Positions 20,801 to 32,242 of a stretch of 41,345 nucleotides of DNA are shown here, in pieces. The translations under genes were made by a program, and so were the position numbers. The notes beneath the pieces are model-generated. The model saw only the letters and a program-made list of their open reading frames with translations. It ran no database searches and was not told the origin of the DNA. Positions within the stretch are counted from its first letter, which is position 1. Each line of letters begins with the position of its first letter. The stretch lies in assembly GCA_002811675.1 (NCBI GenBank), contig PDIM01000024.1:53577-94921 (forward strand). The letters run 5' to 3'. This stretch comes from Ichthyosporea sp. XGB-2017a (Eukaryota > Opisthokonta > Ichthyosporea).

Positions 20801-23800
20801 CTTTGGCATCTTCAGACTCCATTTTGCCAGGAGAATACTGCTGTATAGTCCCAACAACATTTCGAATTGCATTCGATACTTGCTTTGCCTCATCAATGAC
20901 GTCATTTACCTTGTCACTATTGCTAGGATCGATTGCTAACTCCTTTATCTTTGCAACTTGTACAAGCATTCTGTTCAGTAAATTCTCGGCCGCGTCAAGA
21001 ATGGGCAATTGAGCTAGTTTAGAGTGGGTGCTTAGAATCCCAGGACTAGACGCAAATTCCGAAGATGACCCATATGTCAGCAACCCATTTAACGTCTCAT
21101 CGAGTTGGGAAAACATTTCAACGACACACTCTTGATCTTGTCCCGTTATTATATTTTCGGATACTGCATTGGCAACGATGCCTTTAATATCAGATCTAAG
21201 TCCATCGATATAGTTTCCTGTTTCAGTAAAGTAAGACTTGGCTACTTCATTATCGGTTTCGCGCGAAACTTCGCAACATTTGGAAATGATATTTTGCAGG
21301 CACTGGTCTAACTCTTTTTCCATCCCATCCATGTCTTTCGGGGAATCAAATGAATGAGTAATATTTGCTGAACTATCTTGCACCTGAACCGTCCAAGCAC
21401 AAAGATCTTTGACTTGAAGTAGTCCTTGCGTTGCGGGGGTTGTCGATGGGTCAGCAATTGAAAGAATGTATGCTGCCTGCATACATACTTCAGCGATATC
21501 TATTGCAGAGTCACTTGCCTCAGCAATGTTGTAATCGATGCTAGAAACATGGCCTCCCTTGAGACTCTTTGCCACTGTAGAAAGAGATGAAGCCAATACC
21601 TTTGAGCTCCCTACTAATTTACTGGCACAATGACGATAATCATATATATCCAAAACGGGGGAATCTATAGCAGTTCCTAAGCGTTCTGCAAATATTTTTA
21701 AATTCCGAATAGCATCATCGCACGCTTTTTGACCTGGGGCATAGACATCAAAATCTTCCATTAGGTTCCCAATGATACTTGAGAGTTTGTGATAAGCCGC
21801 TGAAAACACACTACGCTTAGTGCTGCTAAGTTGATCAATAAGTACTTCTTTCGTTGCTTTCAAGAATCCGATTGAAGCGGATGACAACGAATTTAGTTGA
21901 TGATGCAAATGTTCCTCTGTTAAGCAAACAGCATCAGAAAGACCTATCATTTTAACTGTCGTTTCGAATAATCTTTCAAAATTCTCACCGAAGGACTTTA
22001 CAGCAGAAGACTTCTCATCGATAGCTCCTTTGTTCATCTGCATCAAATCTGTCAAAGATGCTTCCAAAGCTACACATTCATTTGGTCCAACACTATACAA
22101 ACTTTCTTTGGTCCCCGCATTCTTATAAATCTCAGGAATTCCTGAAGGGCCATTTTGCAAGAGCTCTGCAATTCTATGAATAGATGCAATCACACTGTCA
22201 ATGGCTTTGACTTCAGGTATACTTGAAAGTACCTTTTGCAGCTCCTGAATATATTGCGACAAGGCATCATTTGTACCTGAAGTAGATCCTCCTTGAAGTT
22301 CCTCAGAACATGCCTTAATAAGTCCCATGGCCCCATTTGTCGCATCAATGCCATTCTTAAGAAAATTTGTTCTGTCAGCATCGGTAGAGGCGTCAACGGC
22401 AAACGCCCTGATCGACTTCAGAAGAGAGTCCATTAGCTTAACGAGGTCACCAGCAGCACTCCCTGTTCTCTCTATGCTTTGACCTTTCGCTGCTTTAGCC
22501 ATATGACTTACCGTTGTTTCTAAATTTTTAATTACTCCTCCTATATCAACTTTTGAATTTAAATGGTTCGCATCAGGTAGATATTCCAAAGCAGAGCCTT
22601 GTTGAATACAGTCATTTAGTTCCTCAAGCATGCCTTCGAGATATTCTACTGAGCTGCAGATTTCGAACTCACTCCGAAACTTATTTGCTTTGGAATACGC
22701 ACAGCTAAAGGTATTTAAGCTGTATTCTATTCGAGCCAATGAATTTGCGAAGTGCTTTGAAGCTGCATCATTACTGATAAGTCCGAGGGACGTTCTTCCA
22801 GAGCTCATCAACAATGTGCAAGGAACAAAGAGGGCGCTAGAAGAATTAAGCAAGTCCAGTTGACGCCTTGGGCTTTTACGGTTGTCATTAAACCGAGATA
22901 TAGAGGATACCAGCAACAGGAAAGGCTCCTCAATGGCCTTTATCTGACTTTCAACTTGATGGACAGAATTTTCATTCTTGTTGAATTGCATCCCTGCCGT
23001 CGAAGCAGCAATTACACCATGCAAATCTTTGCAGCAGTCGTCGGCGCACTCACTCAAATAGACCATGATCGATTCTACATTAGCGTAAGGTACCCCTTTA
23101 GCCACTACATCCAGCAAGGCATCAAGTTTTTTTGAAGCAATATTTAATTCAGCGTCGGAGCAATTTGACTGAAGGCAGATATTAAGGGCGCCCACAAGTT
23201 CATTTCCAAGCTTAGCTGCTTCCCAGCCAATTTGGAGTGCATGGGTTTGGTTATTGTCTCCACCTGAAACGCCTTTCTCAAGTGCTCTTAAGTTTTCTTC
23301 CAGCATTCCAATGCACGGATTTAGAGACGCAATATATTCTTTTAAAGTAAGAGGGTCGCTATTGATACCACTCCTCTTCATGTAGGTTAAAACATCTTCC
23401 AATTTGTTCCAAGAGCTGAAATAAGCTTCTCTGTCTGTTTTAAGTGGGTGGCAATCCTTTGCGTATCCAACGAGCTCATTAATTGCTTTCAGCAATTGAT
23501 TTGCCGCCCGTCTAATATCGTCTTCATCAGTATTGGTAATTTCATTAAGTTGCTCTGTTGTCCACAGAACTGTTTCTATGGATGATTGGAGGGATTTCGC
23601 AGTATTGATCACCTGAGTGGTAGACCAATCTGAGCTCATCGTAGGTGAAAGCAGTATAGTAGTTGTTACCAAGTCATCCGTAGCACTAACAACACTTTGA
23701 GCTGCTGCAATCATGTCATCCTCCTCAACACTGTTCTCGCACTTACTTGCTACAGCAAGAGCATTGGAAACCAATTCAGCACTGAAACCTGATATAGCAT

Positions 23801-25733
23801 CGCTCTTGTGTTTAATATCGGCTTCCATCTGAGTCGAAACACTAGACTGTCCAATCTCTCGCAGTAGTTTGCCTGAAGCAACACCAATGCTCCGCGCGGA
23901 AGCAAGTAAGCTGTCATTGTCCGAATCCTTCTCACTCTGCGTATTCTGGGCTGCGGTAAGTAACTGAAGTGAAGCTTCCATCAAACTTTGGGCAGCATCG
24001 TGAAATGCTTGGTCACTTTCTTCACCGAAAGATGATATTTCTTTAACGGCTTTTGCCAAATCATCCAAGTTGCTAGATATAACAGAGGCAGAAACTGCAG
24101 CAGTTGAATAATCAAGTTCGTCCTCACCAACACGCATTAGTGAAAGTAGCTCCGACGCAGCACAAGTTATCGCTTCCACTTTGCATGCTACTTTTTTTTT
24201 AGCTGCGTTCTGTGAATCTTCTTTCCATTTCTGTGACATAGCATCATTTCCAATCCTTCTTACCACAACCTTCTGACCTAGATTAGAGCTAGCATTAGTT
24301 ATGGTTACTAAATTTCCGCTAATGTTTTCATTCAGAGACTTTTGCATTGTTCGTATTGCATCATGTTGCATGTTGCCTTGGCGCTTAACGGTACCGAGAT
24401 TACTCATACGCGTAACACCTGAACGGGCAACCCCAGCTTCGGAATGCTTTCCAACATTTCCGGCTTTGTTCACCACTGCTGTTGCCCGTGCGGAAGTAAC
24501 GGATTCTTCATAATGTTCTCCCTGAGCTTCCTGGTCTGGAAATTGCTTAATGGGCCCTTTACGCTTTTGTGACACAATATCAATGTAGCCTCCTATTAAA
24601 CTCGAGATATTGACGGCTTCTTCAGTGTATAGAACCCTATAGCTCTGGCTATAGTCACCAAAGTCTAGCGTTAGCTTCTCTGGATGGGTCATCCATCTTC
24701 TTACCTGTGTAAGTGGGAATTCCCATTTCTTCTCTCGGTTCTTTTCGTCCATTAGTATGACTTTGTCACGATGTACACCAAAGACTGCATGGACCATCTT
24801 TTTCTTTTCGTCAACGCGAACCTTAAAAAATGTGATTCCGTAAGTCTTCAGGGAGCGAGCAAGCTGAATAAAGCGGAACTTAGCATTTCCAGTAGACATT
24901 CCGGCAAATTTTTTATACTCCAAAAGCAGTTTCTTTTCCACTTTCGAAATCTTCTTTCCTTTTTCGCTAAGAATGGAAGAGTTTTTAACAAAGGCTGTTG
25001 AGTGTATTCCATCTTTATAATCCCCTTCGGTTGCTTGTGCCATAAGGGCAGCGAAAGTAATGAGCTCGTCATCGCTGCAAGGGTGTTTGTCAGTGAGATA
25101 AGCCTCACGACACTCCAGGTAAAGAAGATCAAGCTGGATTTTGTCACTGCTGCTCACATTCTGGTCCGAGAAAAAGAACTTTTTTCGCAGAAAAAAGATT
25201 GTTTGGTCTGGCAAAAGACCTTGTTCATGCATGCTTTTATCAGGATCTATCCAATTCAGGCTTATGCTTTCCTGCTTATTGGAGCTCTTCTGCTTCGTGA
25301 GACTTTTACGTTTAGCGCCATTGTTTGTTCTTTCTCCCGTTTGGTACGCCAGGGAATACTCTTCTTTGTTATAAATGCCCAGCTGTGTGCCTGCCAGCTC
25401 AGCAAACTCTCTTCCCGGTAAGGTTTGGTCGACAAATATAGTGAGTTTTTGTTGGTCAATCAGAAATATGTCGATATTGACGTGCTTCTTTCTGTACTCC
25501 ACGAGACTGTTGGGATTAAGATTGTAATAGTCTAAAGGACGACCTGGGGCCAACCAAATCCCTCCGGCATTTTTCTCGGAAGGCAGAAAAATTGCATGAT
25601 CACTCAAGCCATCTGAAGTTCCTATTTTCTCTTCCACGCCCTTGATAATATCGTAAACATAGGCATCGTTATCAAAAGCAAGGTTTTTAATATTGCTCTT
25701 TTCTGGAATGGACACTTTTAAGCTTAGAGTCAT
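17869..25733 (-). CDS. TLN: Talin (integrin-actin linker, FERM + rod + I/LWEQ)
   Basis: Talin activates integrin-type receptors and ties them to F-actin. Two exons: 20577-25733 and 17869-20484. The 92-nt phase-0 intron 20485-20576 has a GTAGGT donor and an ATTATAG acceptor. The product is 2590 aa; human talin-1 has 2541. The head has F0 (1-85), F1 (86-198, with a Lys-rich loop near 139-153), F2 (199-306) and F3/PTB (307-393); F3 has W347 in RRWMTHP, equivalent to the integrin-NPxY-binding Trp, and LTLDFGDY. The rest is an Ala/Ser-rich helical-bundle rod. The I/LWEQ actin-binding domain is in the last exon (FHEAILEAAKGITSAAAALV, WSDGLISAAKAVGQACSALC, KQVAASTVKLVFAFKVKAD). It is followed by a dimerization helix (KELKEAREELASLRRNRY) and then a basic tail of about 55 aa not found in animal talins. 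Confidence 0.96.
20485..20576 (-). other. Single talin intron
   Basis: 92-nt GT-AG intron with a GTAGGT donor. Its in-frame read-through ends in a stop, which otherwise makes talin look like two genes. Splicing keeps phase 0 and adds seven residues before the Met codon at 20463. Confidence 0.85.
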
Positions 25734-26720
25734 TTCGTGAGCTTAAGAATATATTTTTAAAAGATAAATCATGCCACGACCGTATTGTATTTGCTCTTTG
25801 TATGCAAATAGATTTAAAAGCAGATTTCACACCCACCAATAGCACCTTAAAGCACGTGCGCCTATGCTATAAGCAAAAAGCATAGTCAAGGGTGGGTACT
25901 GCAATTGAATAAGGAAGAAGTAGCAGTAAGCAGTCAAAGGCCAAAGCTGCAACCCATTTCATACTGTTGATGAGCGTTGGCCTAGAAAGGAAATTAATTA
26001 CACATGCATTGTGCCAGAATCGAGGACATGGAAAATAAATAACTAGAATCCTATGCAAGCTGTGATACTCTAGGTTACATGGGAATTACAGCTCTGTAAA
26101 TATATTTTGTAAAAGTTTCAGCTGTTTGCAACATTGGGCGGAAAGGGGCAATTGCGATGGGTTTATCGGGCTGTATTGCGAGGTAGTGCCCAGATAATTA
26201 CCTGACCTGGATGTTCCCTTTTCTTGGCAATCGTAAACATTGAGTGAAGGCGACCGCGGTGGGAGTAAAGGAATAATTCAGCAAAATTATGCCCCCGTTT
26301 CCCATGGCAATAGTAACCGCCACCAATGGCGCCTAAAAGAATTGATGCAAATGTTTGCAACATTTGCGATAGTAAATATATAGGTACCCTACTCAAAGTG
26401 TAAGTCGTAGTTGTAGGCTGAACCCAAGTCTGCAGTCTGCAGGTCCATATTTGTCCGTCAGACCTGAACTTATAGTATTTCCATTTTTAGAACGAGCACA
26501 AGGTATGGACTTTTAAGTTGCAAGGGTGCTGTTTGTGAAACATCAATTCAAAGGCCTTCTTTCTGTGTGAATTTGTCCTTGCATGGGCAAGTCCAGCGTG
26601 CCAGGGCATTCTAAAATTACCAAATTCTGTTACTATCAACTCATACTATTTCGCTTCTACTTTGTACAAGTATAACCGGTATACTTTATTCTGCTAAGTT
26701 ATTATGCCCATTTTATCGTT
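25734..26720. other. Intergenic: talin promoter and SPIN90 3' UTR
   Basis: 987 nt, both flanking genes on the minus strand. It is AT-rich with short open frames (for example 26163-26396) that lack family features. TTTATT at 26685-26690 fits the SPIN90 poly(A) signal. A short direct repeat GTCTGCAGTCTGCAG lies near 26428. No RNA gene recognised. Confidence 0.5.
26685..26690 (-). terminator. Poly(A) signal AATAAA of SPIN90-family gene
   Basis: TTTATT on the plus strand, 30 nt after the stop, which is a very short 3' UTR. Confidence 0.45.
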
Positions 26721-28259
26721 TCAAAATTTGAAGGCACTCTTTAAAATTAGCATAGACTTGTCCCTTGAAATTTTAAACTTCAAGGACATTTCAGTGGATA
26801 GCATTCCATCCCCACTTCCTACTCCACTAGAACCGTAATATTGGTCTTCTTCCTTAATGACCTTGTTCAAACAGTCTTTGATATCCATCTCTCGATAGCG
26901 CAAATCATGTTCATGCAAATCATTCTTATAACTGCTATTGATTAAAATCCTATGCAGTATTTCAAGATACATGTCCCGGTTCTTCAATTATCAAAAAGAA
27001 AGGTTAGATACACTACAAGACCAAACAATTCCAAACGAAAAATCGGCACTTACTCTATCTTTTGGGCCCAAATTGAGCACTTCGCGAATTATTATGTCAA
27101 TGAGAACTCTCAGATCATTGGTGAAAAATAGATTTGCAGTTAACGAACATCCAAAGCAGTCAATAAGAAATTTTAAAACAGAATTTGGGGGTGTTGAAAG
27201 GCCAGCGGCAGTTCCTTGGGGAGAGATTTCCCCATTGATAGACGGTAATGAGCCGACAGAGTCGGACCTATCACGTGCGCTTTCTCCTGAGTCCAAAGAA
27301 ACGGGATCCTCTCCTCTATTCGCCAGAAGAAGAAGTTTCTCAGAAAAAATAGTCGTTGGTATACGATCGCTAATTCTTTTGATCAGTGCTCTAAGAATGG
27401 CATTATTGGGGATGAAATTTGACTGAGTTTCCTCCACGCCCACACCATCCGAAGCAAAATCAATAGTCTGAAAATGAAGATTGAAACTCAGAATAAGGGA
27501 CAGCGCATTATCATCAAATCCATACATTTCTTCTTCTTCAGATGGACTTTCAATGCGATTCATCACATCATTTATAAATTCGGAATTCCATACATTGTAA
27601 TGTGATATTGGAATTTTTTCCCCAGTCGAGAACACCATTGACGCAAGGACAACAGCATACATTGACTTGCGCGTAAGCATCTCATCAGCCTCGTTATTTG
27701 AAGAGTTGCCTTGGCGAATGTCTCTCGCCAACTCTATTGGTATTACCGAAGATAGTAGTATTGAAAAGATGTGACGGTCCAGTGTAGTTCCCAACATTCC
27801 CATGATTTGCAAAAGAAGTATGCGTAGATTTGCACGCGTTTCCATTTGGTAGTAAGCGATTAAACACTGCACAATATCATACCGGTCGTTTCGAACCATT
27901 TTGCAAGTGAGTTTCCGATCCGCACTCTCTAGAAGAGAAGACAACTCAACCAAGTATTCCTCAACAATAGATGAGTCATCGTACACGGCCCAATTTCGTT
28001 GCTCTGAGTCATTTTTACAGTACTTAAGCTCCCCAAATATAACCTCTAGCCTTTGCTTGTCTCGCTGATCAACACACTCGATCTCAGATCTAGCAACTTC
28101 GCAAAGATGAGAGGAAATAGCATCCTTTAGTTCCGGCATCTCCCCATAGATATATTTAAGGACTGAGCTGACAGCAACCTTGGATACATCGAAACTCAAT
28201 CCAGTAGTCTGTCTGACCTTATACACAAGTTCTTCGGGTACTTCTTCTCCTCCCTGCAT
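26721..28259 (-). CDS. SPIN90/Dip1/Ldb17 family Arp2/3 activator
   Basis: SPIN90 (NCKIPSD), Dip1 and Ldb17 activate Arp2/3 to make the first linear actin filaments, especially at endocytic sites. Two exons: 27054-28259 and 26721-26981. The intron is 26982-27053 (GTAAGT donor, phase 0). The product is 488 aa. The C-terminal armadillo-like leucine-rich domain is recognisable: ANLFFTNDLRVLIDIIIREV, then DMYLEILHRILINS after the splice, resembles vertebrate FFTNDLMILIDIV. The N-terminal half is helical (about 100-250). No SH3 or Pro-rich region precedes it, so the protein resembles fungal Dip1 more than animal SPIN90. Residues about 310-350 are a Ser/Pro-rich insert. The gene lies next to talin on the same strand and is divergent from the C1orf43-like gene. 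Confidence 0.82.
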
Positions 28260-28490
28260 GTTTTCTGCACCTGTATTTCCAGTCTAATCATAAAACGCAC
28301 ACACCACAATACCGCCCTCTCTGTCTTCCTCCACGGATGGCGTGATCACAGCCACCAGAAAGAAACAACTCCCCACTCCCCCCACGGCCACAGTCATAAC
28401 TCAGGGGCAGAGGAGAGGCCCTAATCCCCATCCCCTCCCCGGGTCCGGTGCTGAGGGTTATAATCACTGTAATGGAATAAACTCTCCTAG

Positions 28491-28522
28491 AGTACTGTAG
28501 TTCCTTCACCCGCTACAGTACT
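28491..28522. repeat. Perfect 10-bp inverted repeat (hairpin)
   Basis: AGTACTGTAG at 28491-28500 is the exact reverse complement of CTACAGTACT at 28513-28522, with a 12-nt spacer. The right arm is part of the 18-bp repeat that recurs downstream; the left arm occurs once. Confidence 0.8.
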
Positions 28523-28651
28523 GTTCACCAAGGAGCTCCTTGTGTTCACCCGCTACAGTACTATCTCACGTCTCCGAGCACGTCTCCAGCTCTCAGCTTT
28601 CCTTGTGTTCACCCGCTACAGTACTGTCTCACGTCTCCAGCTCTCAGCTTT
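28505..28651. repeat. Three copies of an 18-bp motif in a tandem array
   Basis: TTCACCCGCTACAGTACT is repeated identically at 28505, 28545 and 28608. The second and third copies belong to longer units (from about 28538 and 28601) sharing CCTTGTG before and CTCACGTCTCC plus CAGCTCTCAGCTTTC after; the units differ by a short internal indel. Confidence 0.85.
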
Positions 28652-28882
28652 CATAAGTGGCACTGTTTGGAACTGGTCTTGATTAGGGTAAACGGACGTC
28701 GCCGTTAAAGAAGAAAAAAAAAACAGCCTTCACTTCACTTGCTTGATTCACCTTTGGGTACCGGCAGACAAACACCCTTTCGACATCCAAGCCACTTAAG
28801 TGCGGCTATTTCTAATGTGAGATATTTGATTGCGGGCAATTAAAGCTGTTCTGAAAATAGCGCCAACCTTGTAATTTGCGTC

Positions 28883-29685
28883 ATGGCATCCTCTTCCAAT
28901 GTTAATGCTTTGCTCATTATTATCCCTTTGTACGCGGGATTCGGACTGGTGATTATCATTCTATTTTTAAATAGACTTCGGTCACGTTGGGTTGCTCTTC
29001 ACAATTTACAGGGATATAGCATGCCAATAGGGAAATCTGATATGAAAAGGGAGGTTTATGCTCATGTGCATAGTAAACTGGAACAGAGCTATGACATATC
29101 ATCACGTACTGTGCCTAATCCACGGACATTTAAGGAATATGGATGGGGAAATCCTTGGGGTAAATATGCGGGAATGAACTTTAAGAAGTGTATCATAGCA
29201 GAGATGAAAGTAGTGGGTAAGTTTGTGTATTTTATTTCCTCCGTTGTGTACATTGACAGTGATTTCTCACCTATTTTTGTTTGTGCATATCATGGCTGTT
29301 GTTGTAAGCAGAGGAGTTTGGTGATAAGTTAGTCCCATCACTTCCTCGACTCAACAGCGAAAGCATGAAGGGTTATACGCTCAGGGTTGTGGAGGCAATA
29401 TGTGGTGGGGGGGTGGGGAGCTTAGTCGTTAGTGGTGGGGATAGTGCACCTTTGACGGGCTTGAAGTCAAAATTGGGTGCCGGAAACAAGGGAAAGGAGG
29501 AGAGCTGTGGCAGTCCAATTCACGAAACAGTAGCTTTAGCGAAGAAAATTATAGAAGTGTACGAGGTTGCCCGTTTTAGCAGCTACGAACTCAGTGAGCA
29601 GAACTACCTTTCATTCATTCAGGATCTTGGTACTCTGCTTAGCGACTTGAGAAAATTGGCAAGGGAAAAGTACATGATGCTTTAG
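28883..29685 (+). CDS. C1orf43/NICE-3-like single-pass membrane protein
   Basis: Two exons: 28883-29216 and 29312-29685; intron 29217-29311 (GTAAGT donor, phase 1); product 235 aa (human C1orf43 about 253). A single N-terminal membrane helix (about 9-31) follows a short lumenal start and leads into RLRSRW. Downstream, MPIGKSDMKREVYAHVHSKL fits human VPVGHNAPKDLKEEIDIRLS. MKGYTLRVVEAI fits MGKNFRSYLLDL. The C-terminal YEVARFSSYELSEQNYLSF fits YETARYGTGVFGQNEYLRY. A Gly/Ser insert lies after the second match. The human protein has been linked to the Golgi, mitochondria and phagocytosis, but its biochemical role is not settled. Similarity is seen over most of the length, so I favour orthology. 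Confidence 0.78.
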
Positions 29686-30436
29686 AAGTGTAGCACCAGC
29701 ACCCACTACAAACAAAGTTAAATCTTAAATTATTCTTTTTTCTTTCACGCAAATTGGGAGGCACAGTGAAAGCGAAATAAAGTATAAAACTGTAGAAATC
29801 TGCTTCTATTTGCGAAACTAACTAGACCGTGGTGAAATATCAATGAAGAGTTCCTTTCAAGGATAGGCCTTTATAGCCATCCCATTGGGGTATTCGGTGG
29901 TTATCTAGATAAAGTGAAGGGGCAATGCGATGGAGAGTGCTTTTCATTGAAGAACACTCCGCGTCCATTTATTCTATTATCTTATCCAATGCAGCTTTTT
30001 CTTGAATGGTCTGTGAAGTGTGAACTTGAATAGGAGTTGCAATGAAATGTGTGTGTGGAAGGGGAGGGTGATAATCCTTCGACCCTGTTGAGGATCAAGG
30101 AGCCGTGAGGTAACGGCTGTACCCATGGTGCCCACTTCCCTGCTTTCCTCCATCTGCTGGTCTGCTGCGGTGAGGGGGGCGTAGGGTTACTATTGTTGGG
30201 TACTACTTCTTGGGAAGGAGAGGAAAAACGACTTGTTACACTTGGGATGTTTGATTTGAGGGAGGGCAACCAACCAACTATTATAATCACTCTCAGGGTT
30301 CTGTCCTGCACTCTCTCATTGATTGAGCTGTTTCTCTCTGAATAGTGCGGACCCGGCGATAACATCTCTGTGCTCGATCCTGCTTAATGGGCGTCTTGTA
30401 TTTGCACTTTCTTTTCTCGCAAGTTAATCTCGAACG
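29686..30436. other. Intergenic: C1orf43-like 3' UTR and lipase promoter
   Basis: 751 nt between two plus-strand genes. After the poly(A) signal at 29776 it is mixed sequence without repeats. No supported gene; the open frames on the minus strand (29982-30785) run into the lipase gene and are shadows. Confidence 0.55.
29776..29781 (+). terminator. Poly(A) signal AATAAA of C1orf43-like gene
   Basis: Hexamer 90 nt after the stop codon. Confidence 0.5.
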
Positions 30437-32242
30437 ATGGGGGCATCTTATTCCTGGCAGGATTATTATTGTAATCTGTACGGGAAAATGACACGCAGTG
30501 CGTATAGCAAGCTGGAAGAGGATATGAACAATGCCAAAGATTACGGGGATTGGCATGCTGCAGCTTCGGAGTACGATCGTGTAGAGGGTAATGATGATTG
30601 GAAAAGCCTTGGTGATAGTACGGAATATGACAATGAATTAATTGAAACAAGGCTACGTCACCTCCAAAAGGCCCGCGAGCTGGGAGATTGCGATGCCATG
30701 GTCTTTCTTCTTCGAAGTGGCCTGGTTCGTAGCCTGGGGGGAATCGGCAACCCAGCTCTATATACAAAGTGCTTTGTTGGAACAAAGACGCTCATTGAGC
30801 AATATATTGATGAAGTAGTTTTACAGCTGAACATGTTATGTGATAAAGAATCTCCAAATTTTGGACTGAGTAAAAAAGAAACGTTCTTTGCTGATACAAG
30901 ACAGGCGTTTGGGCGTTCTGCTTTACTTCTTAGTGGGGGCGCCTCACTAGGAATGTATCACTTTGGTGTAGTGAAAAGCCTTTACGAATTTAATTTACTC
31001 CCAAGGGTGATATCTGGGGGCTCAATTGGGGCGTTGGTAGTTGCTTTACTAGGTGCTCATTCAGACGAAGAAATTCCAAGACTTTTCAACGCCGAATTTA
31101 TCAATTTTGAAGCTTTTGAAAAGGTCGGTTGCGAAGGATCCGCAAGAAGAAAAATAGCGAGGTTTTTGAAGCATGGGGTTTTAATGGATGTAAATGTATT
31201 GGAGGAGTTTTGCAGGAAGAACATAGGACCATATACCTTTCTCGAGGCGTACAAAAAAACGGGAAGGATAATCAATATAACTGTTGCTTCTACCCAGACG
31301 TATGAAATGCCAAAATTGCTGAACTACCTAACCGCTCCCAACGTACTCTTGTGGAGTGCAGCTGTGGCTTCATGCGCCGCGCCTGGTGTGTATAAGCCGG
31401 TAGATTTGTTGGCAAAAGACCCCGAAGGTGAGATAAGGGCATGGAATCCTTCCAAACACAAGTGGTCTGATGGTTCCCTTCACAACGATCTCCCCATGGC
31501 GCGCCTATCGGAATTGTTTAATGTAAATCACTTTATTGTTTCCCAAGTCAATCCCCATGTCGCACCCTTTTTGGATACACGCAAAAAGGCATCTAGGCAC
31601 TATTGGTTTGTGGATACTGTCTACGGCTTTATGATGTCTGAGCTGCAACATAGGGCACTTCAAGGCGTTGAAATTGGCCTGTTTCCTGGAATTTTTAAAA
31701 AGCTGCAACCCATTCTCACCCAAAAATACCAAGGGGACATAACAATTGTCCCTGACATTGCTTTCAGGGATGTATTGAAATATCTTTCTAATCCTACCAA
31801 GAGTACACTTATCGAGTGCATGCAAGCGGGAGAAAGAGCTACATGGCCCTATATATCGATAATCAGGACGCATTGCAAAATTGAGTTAACTCTTGACGCA
31901 TGTTTGAAAAGAGTTCGTAAGCAGCTGGAGGAGAGTTTTGGATCTCCATTGGACAAAGAGAGGTATTTAGGCCCTGTGTTTAAACGTTCAGATAGCAATA
32001 TGAAATCATTTAGCGGCTCATCTGCTAAGCGCTTACCATGTAAGTCGGGTACCGATGGTATTGCTTTGGAAGATTCTGCGCGCTTACAAAGAAAGGCTTC
32101 TGTTGCATCGTCTCTTGGTGAAAATGAGAGTACTTTACGGAAAGTGGCCGAATTACAGGAAGAATCATCAGACGGCAATGGTGACGAAGGACACAAAGGG
32201 TGCGAATTTGTAATTGAGTCAAATGCGAGGAGGTCGATGTGA
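30437..32242 (+). CDS. Patatin-like triacylglycerol lipase (SDP1/Tgl3-5 type)
   Basis: Serine lipase/acyltransferase family that mobilises stored triacylglycerol at lipid droplets (plant SDP1, yeast Tgl3/4/5). The single frame encodes 601 aa. The N-terminal family region includes EYDRVEGNDDW and LRSGLVRSLGGIGNP, as in SDP1. The patatin domain (about 161-360) has an oxyanion loop GGASLGM (167-173), the nucleophile elbow GGSIG (S196) and the Asp of the dyad in SDGS (D345). ASCAAPGVYKPV is another signature. The C-terminal 100 residues are Ser/Glu-rich and probably disordered. The start MGASYS fits an N-myristoylation consensus (Gly2, Ser6). No signal peptide or membrane helix. The poly(A) hexamer overlaps the TGA stop. 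Confidence 0.9.
   Translation: MGASYSWQDYYCNLYGKMTRSAYSKLEEDMNNAKDYGDWHAAASEYDRVEGNDDWKSLGDSTEYDNELIETRLRHLQKARELGDCDAMVFLLRSGLVRSLGGIGNPALYTKCFVGTKTLIEQYIDEVVLQLNMLCDKESPNFGLSKKETFFADTRQAFGRSALLLSGGASLGMYHFGVVKSLYEFNLLPRVISGGSIGALVVALLGAHSDEEIPRLFNAEFINFEAFEKVGCEGSARRKIARFLKHGVLMDVNVLEEFCRKNIGPYTFLEAYKKTGRIINITVASTQTYEMPKLLNYLTAPNVLLWSAAVASCAAPGVYKPVDLLAKDPEGEIRAWNPSKHKWSDGSLHNDLPMARLSELFNVNHFIVSQVNPHVAPFLDTRKKASRHYWFVDTVYGFMMSELQHRALQGVEIGLFPGIFKKLQPILTQKYQGDITIVPDIAFRDVLKYLSNPTKSTLIECMQAGERATWPYISIIRTHCKIELTLDACLKRVRKQLEESFGSPLDKERYLGPVFKRSDSNMKSFSGSSAKRLPCKSGTDGIALEDSARLQRKASVASSLGENESTLRKVAELQEESSDGNGDEGHKGCEFVIESNARRSM

Larger units (their letters stand above)
28260..28882. other. Bidirectional promoter region with repeats, SPIN90 / C1orf43-like
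   Basis: 623 nt between divergent genes. It is C-rich near 28330-28445, then has a perfect hairpin and three copies of an 18-bp motif in a partly tandem array (28491-28651). A GCGCCAAC site at about 28860 recalls an E2F half-site. Confidence 0.6.

Noticed and set aside
26163-26396. 77-aa minus-strand frame between talin and SPIN90.
   Set aside because: No recognisable motif, and short frames are expected by chance in 1 kb.
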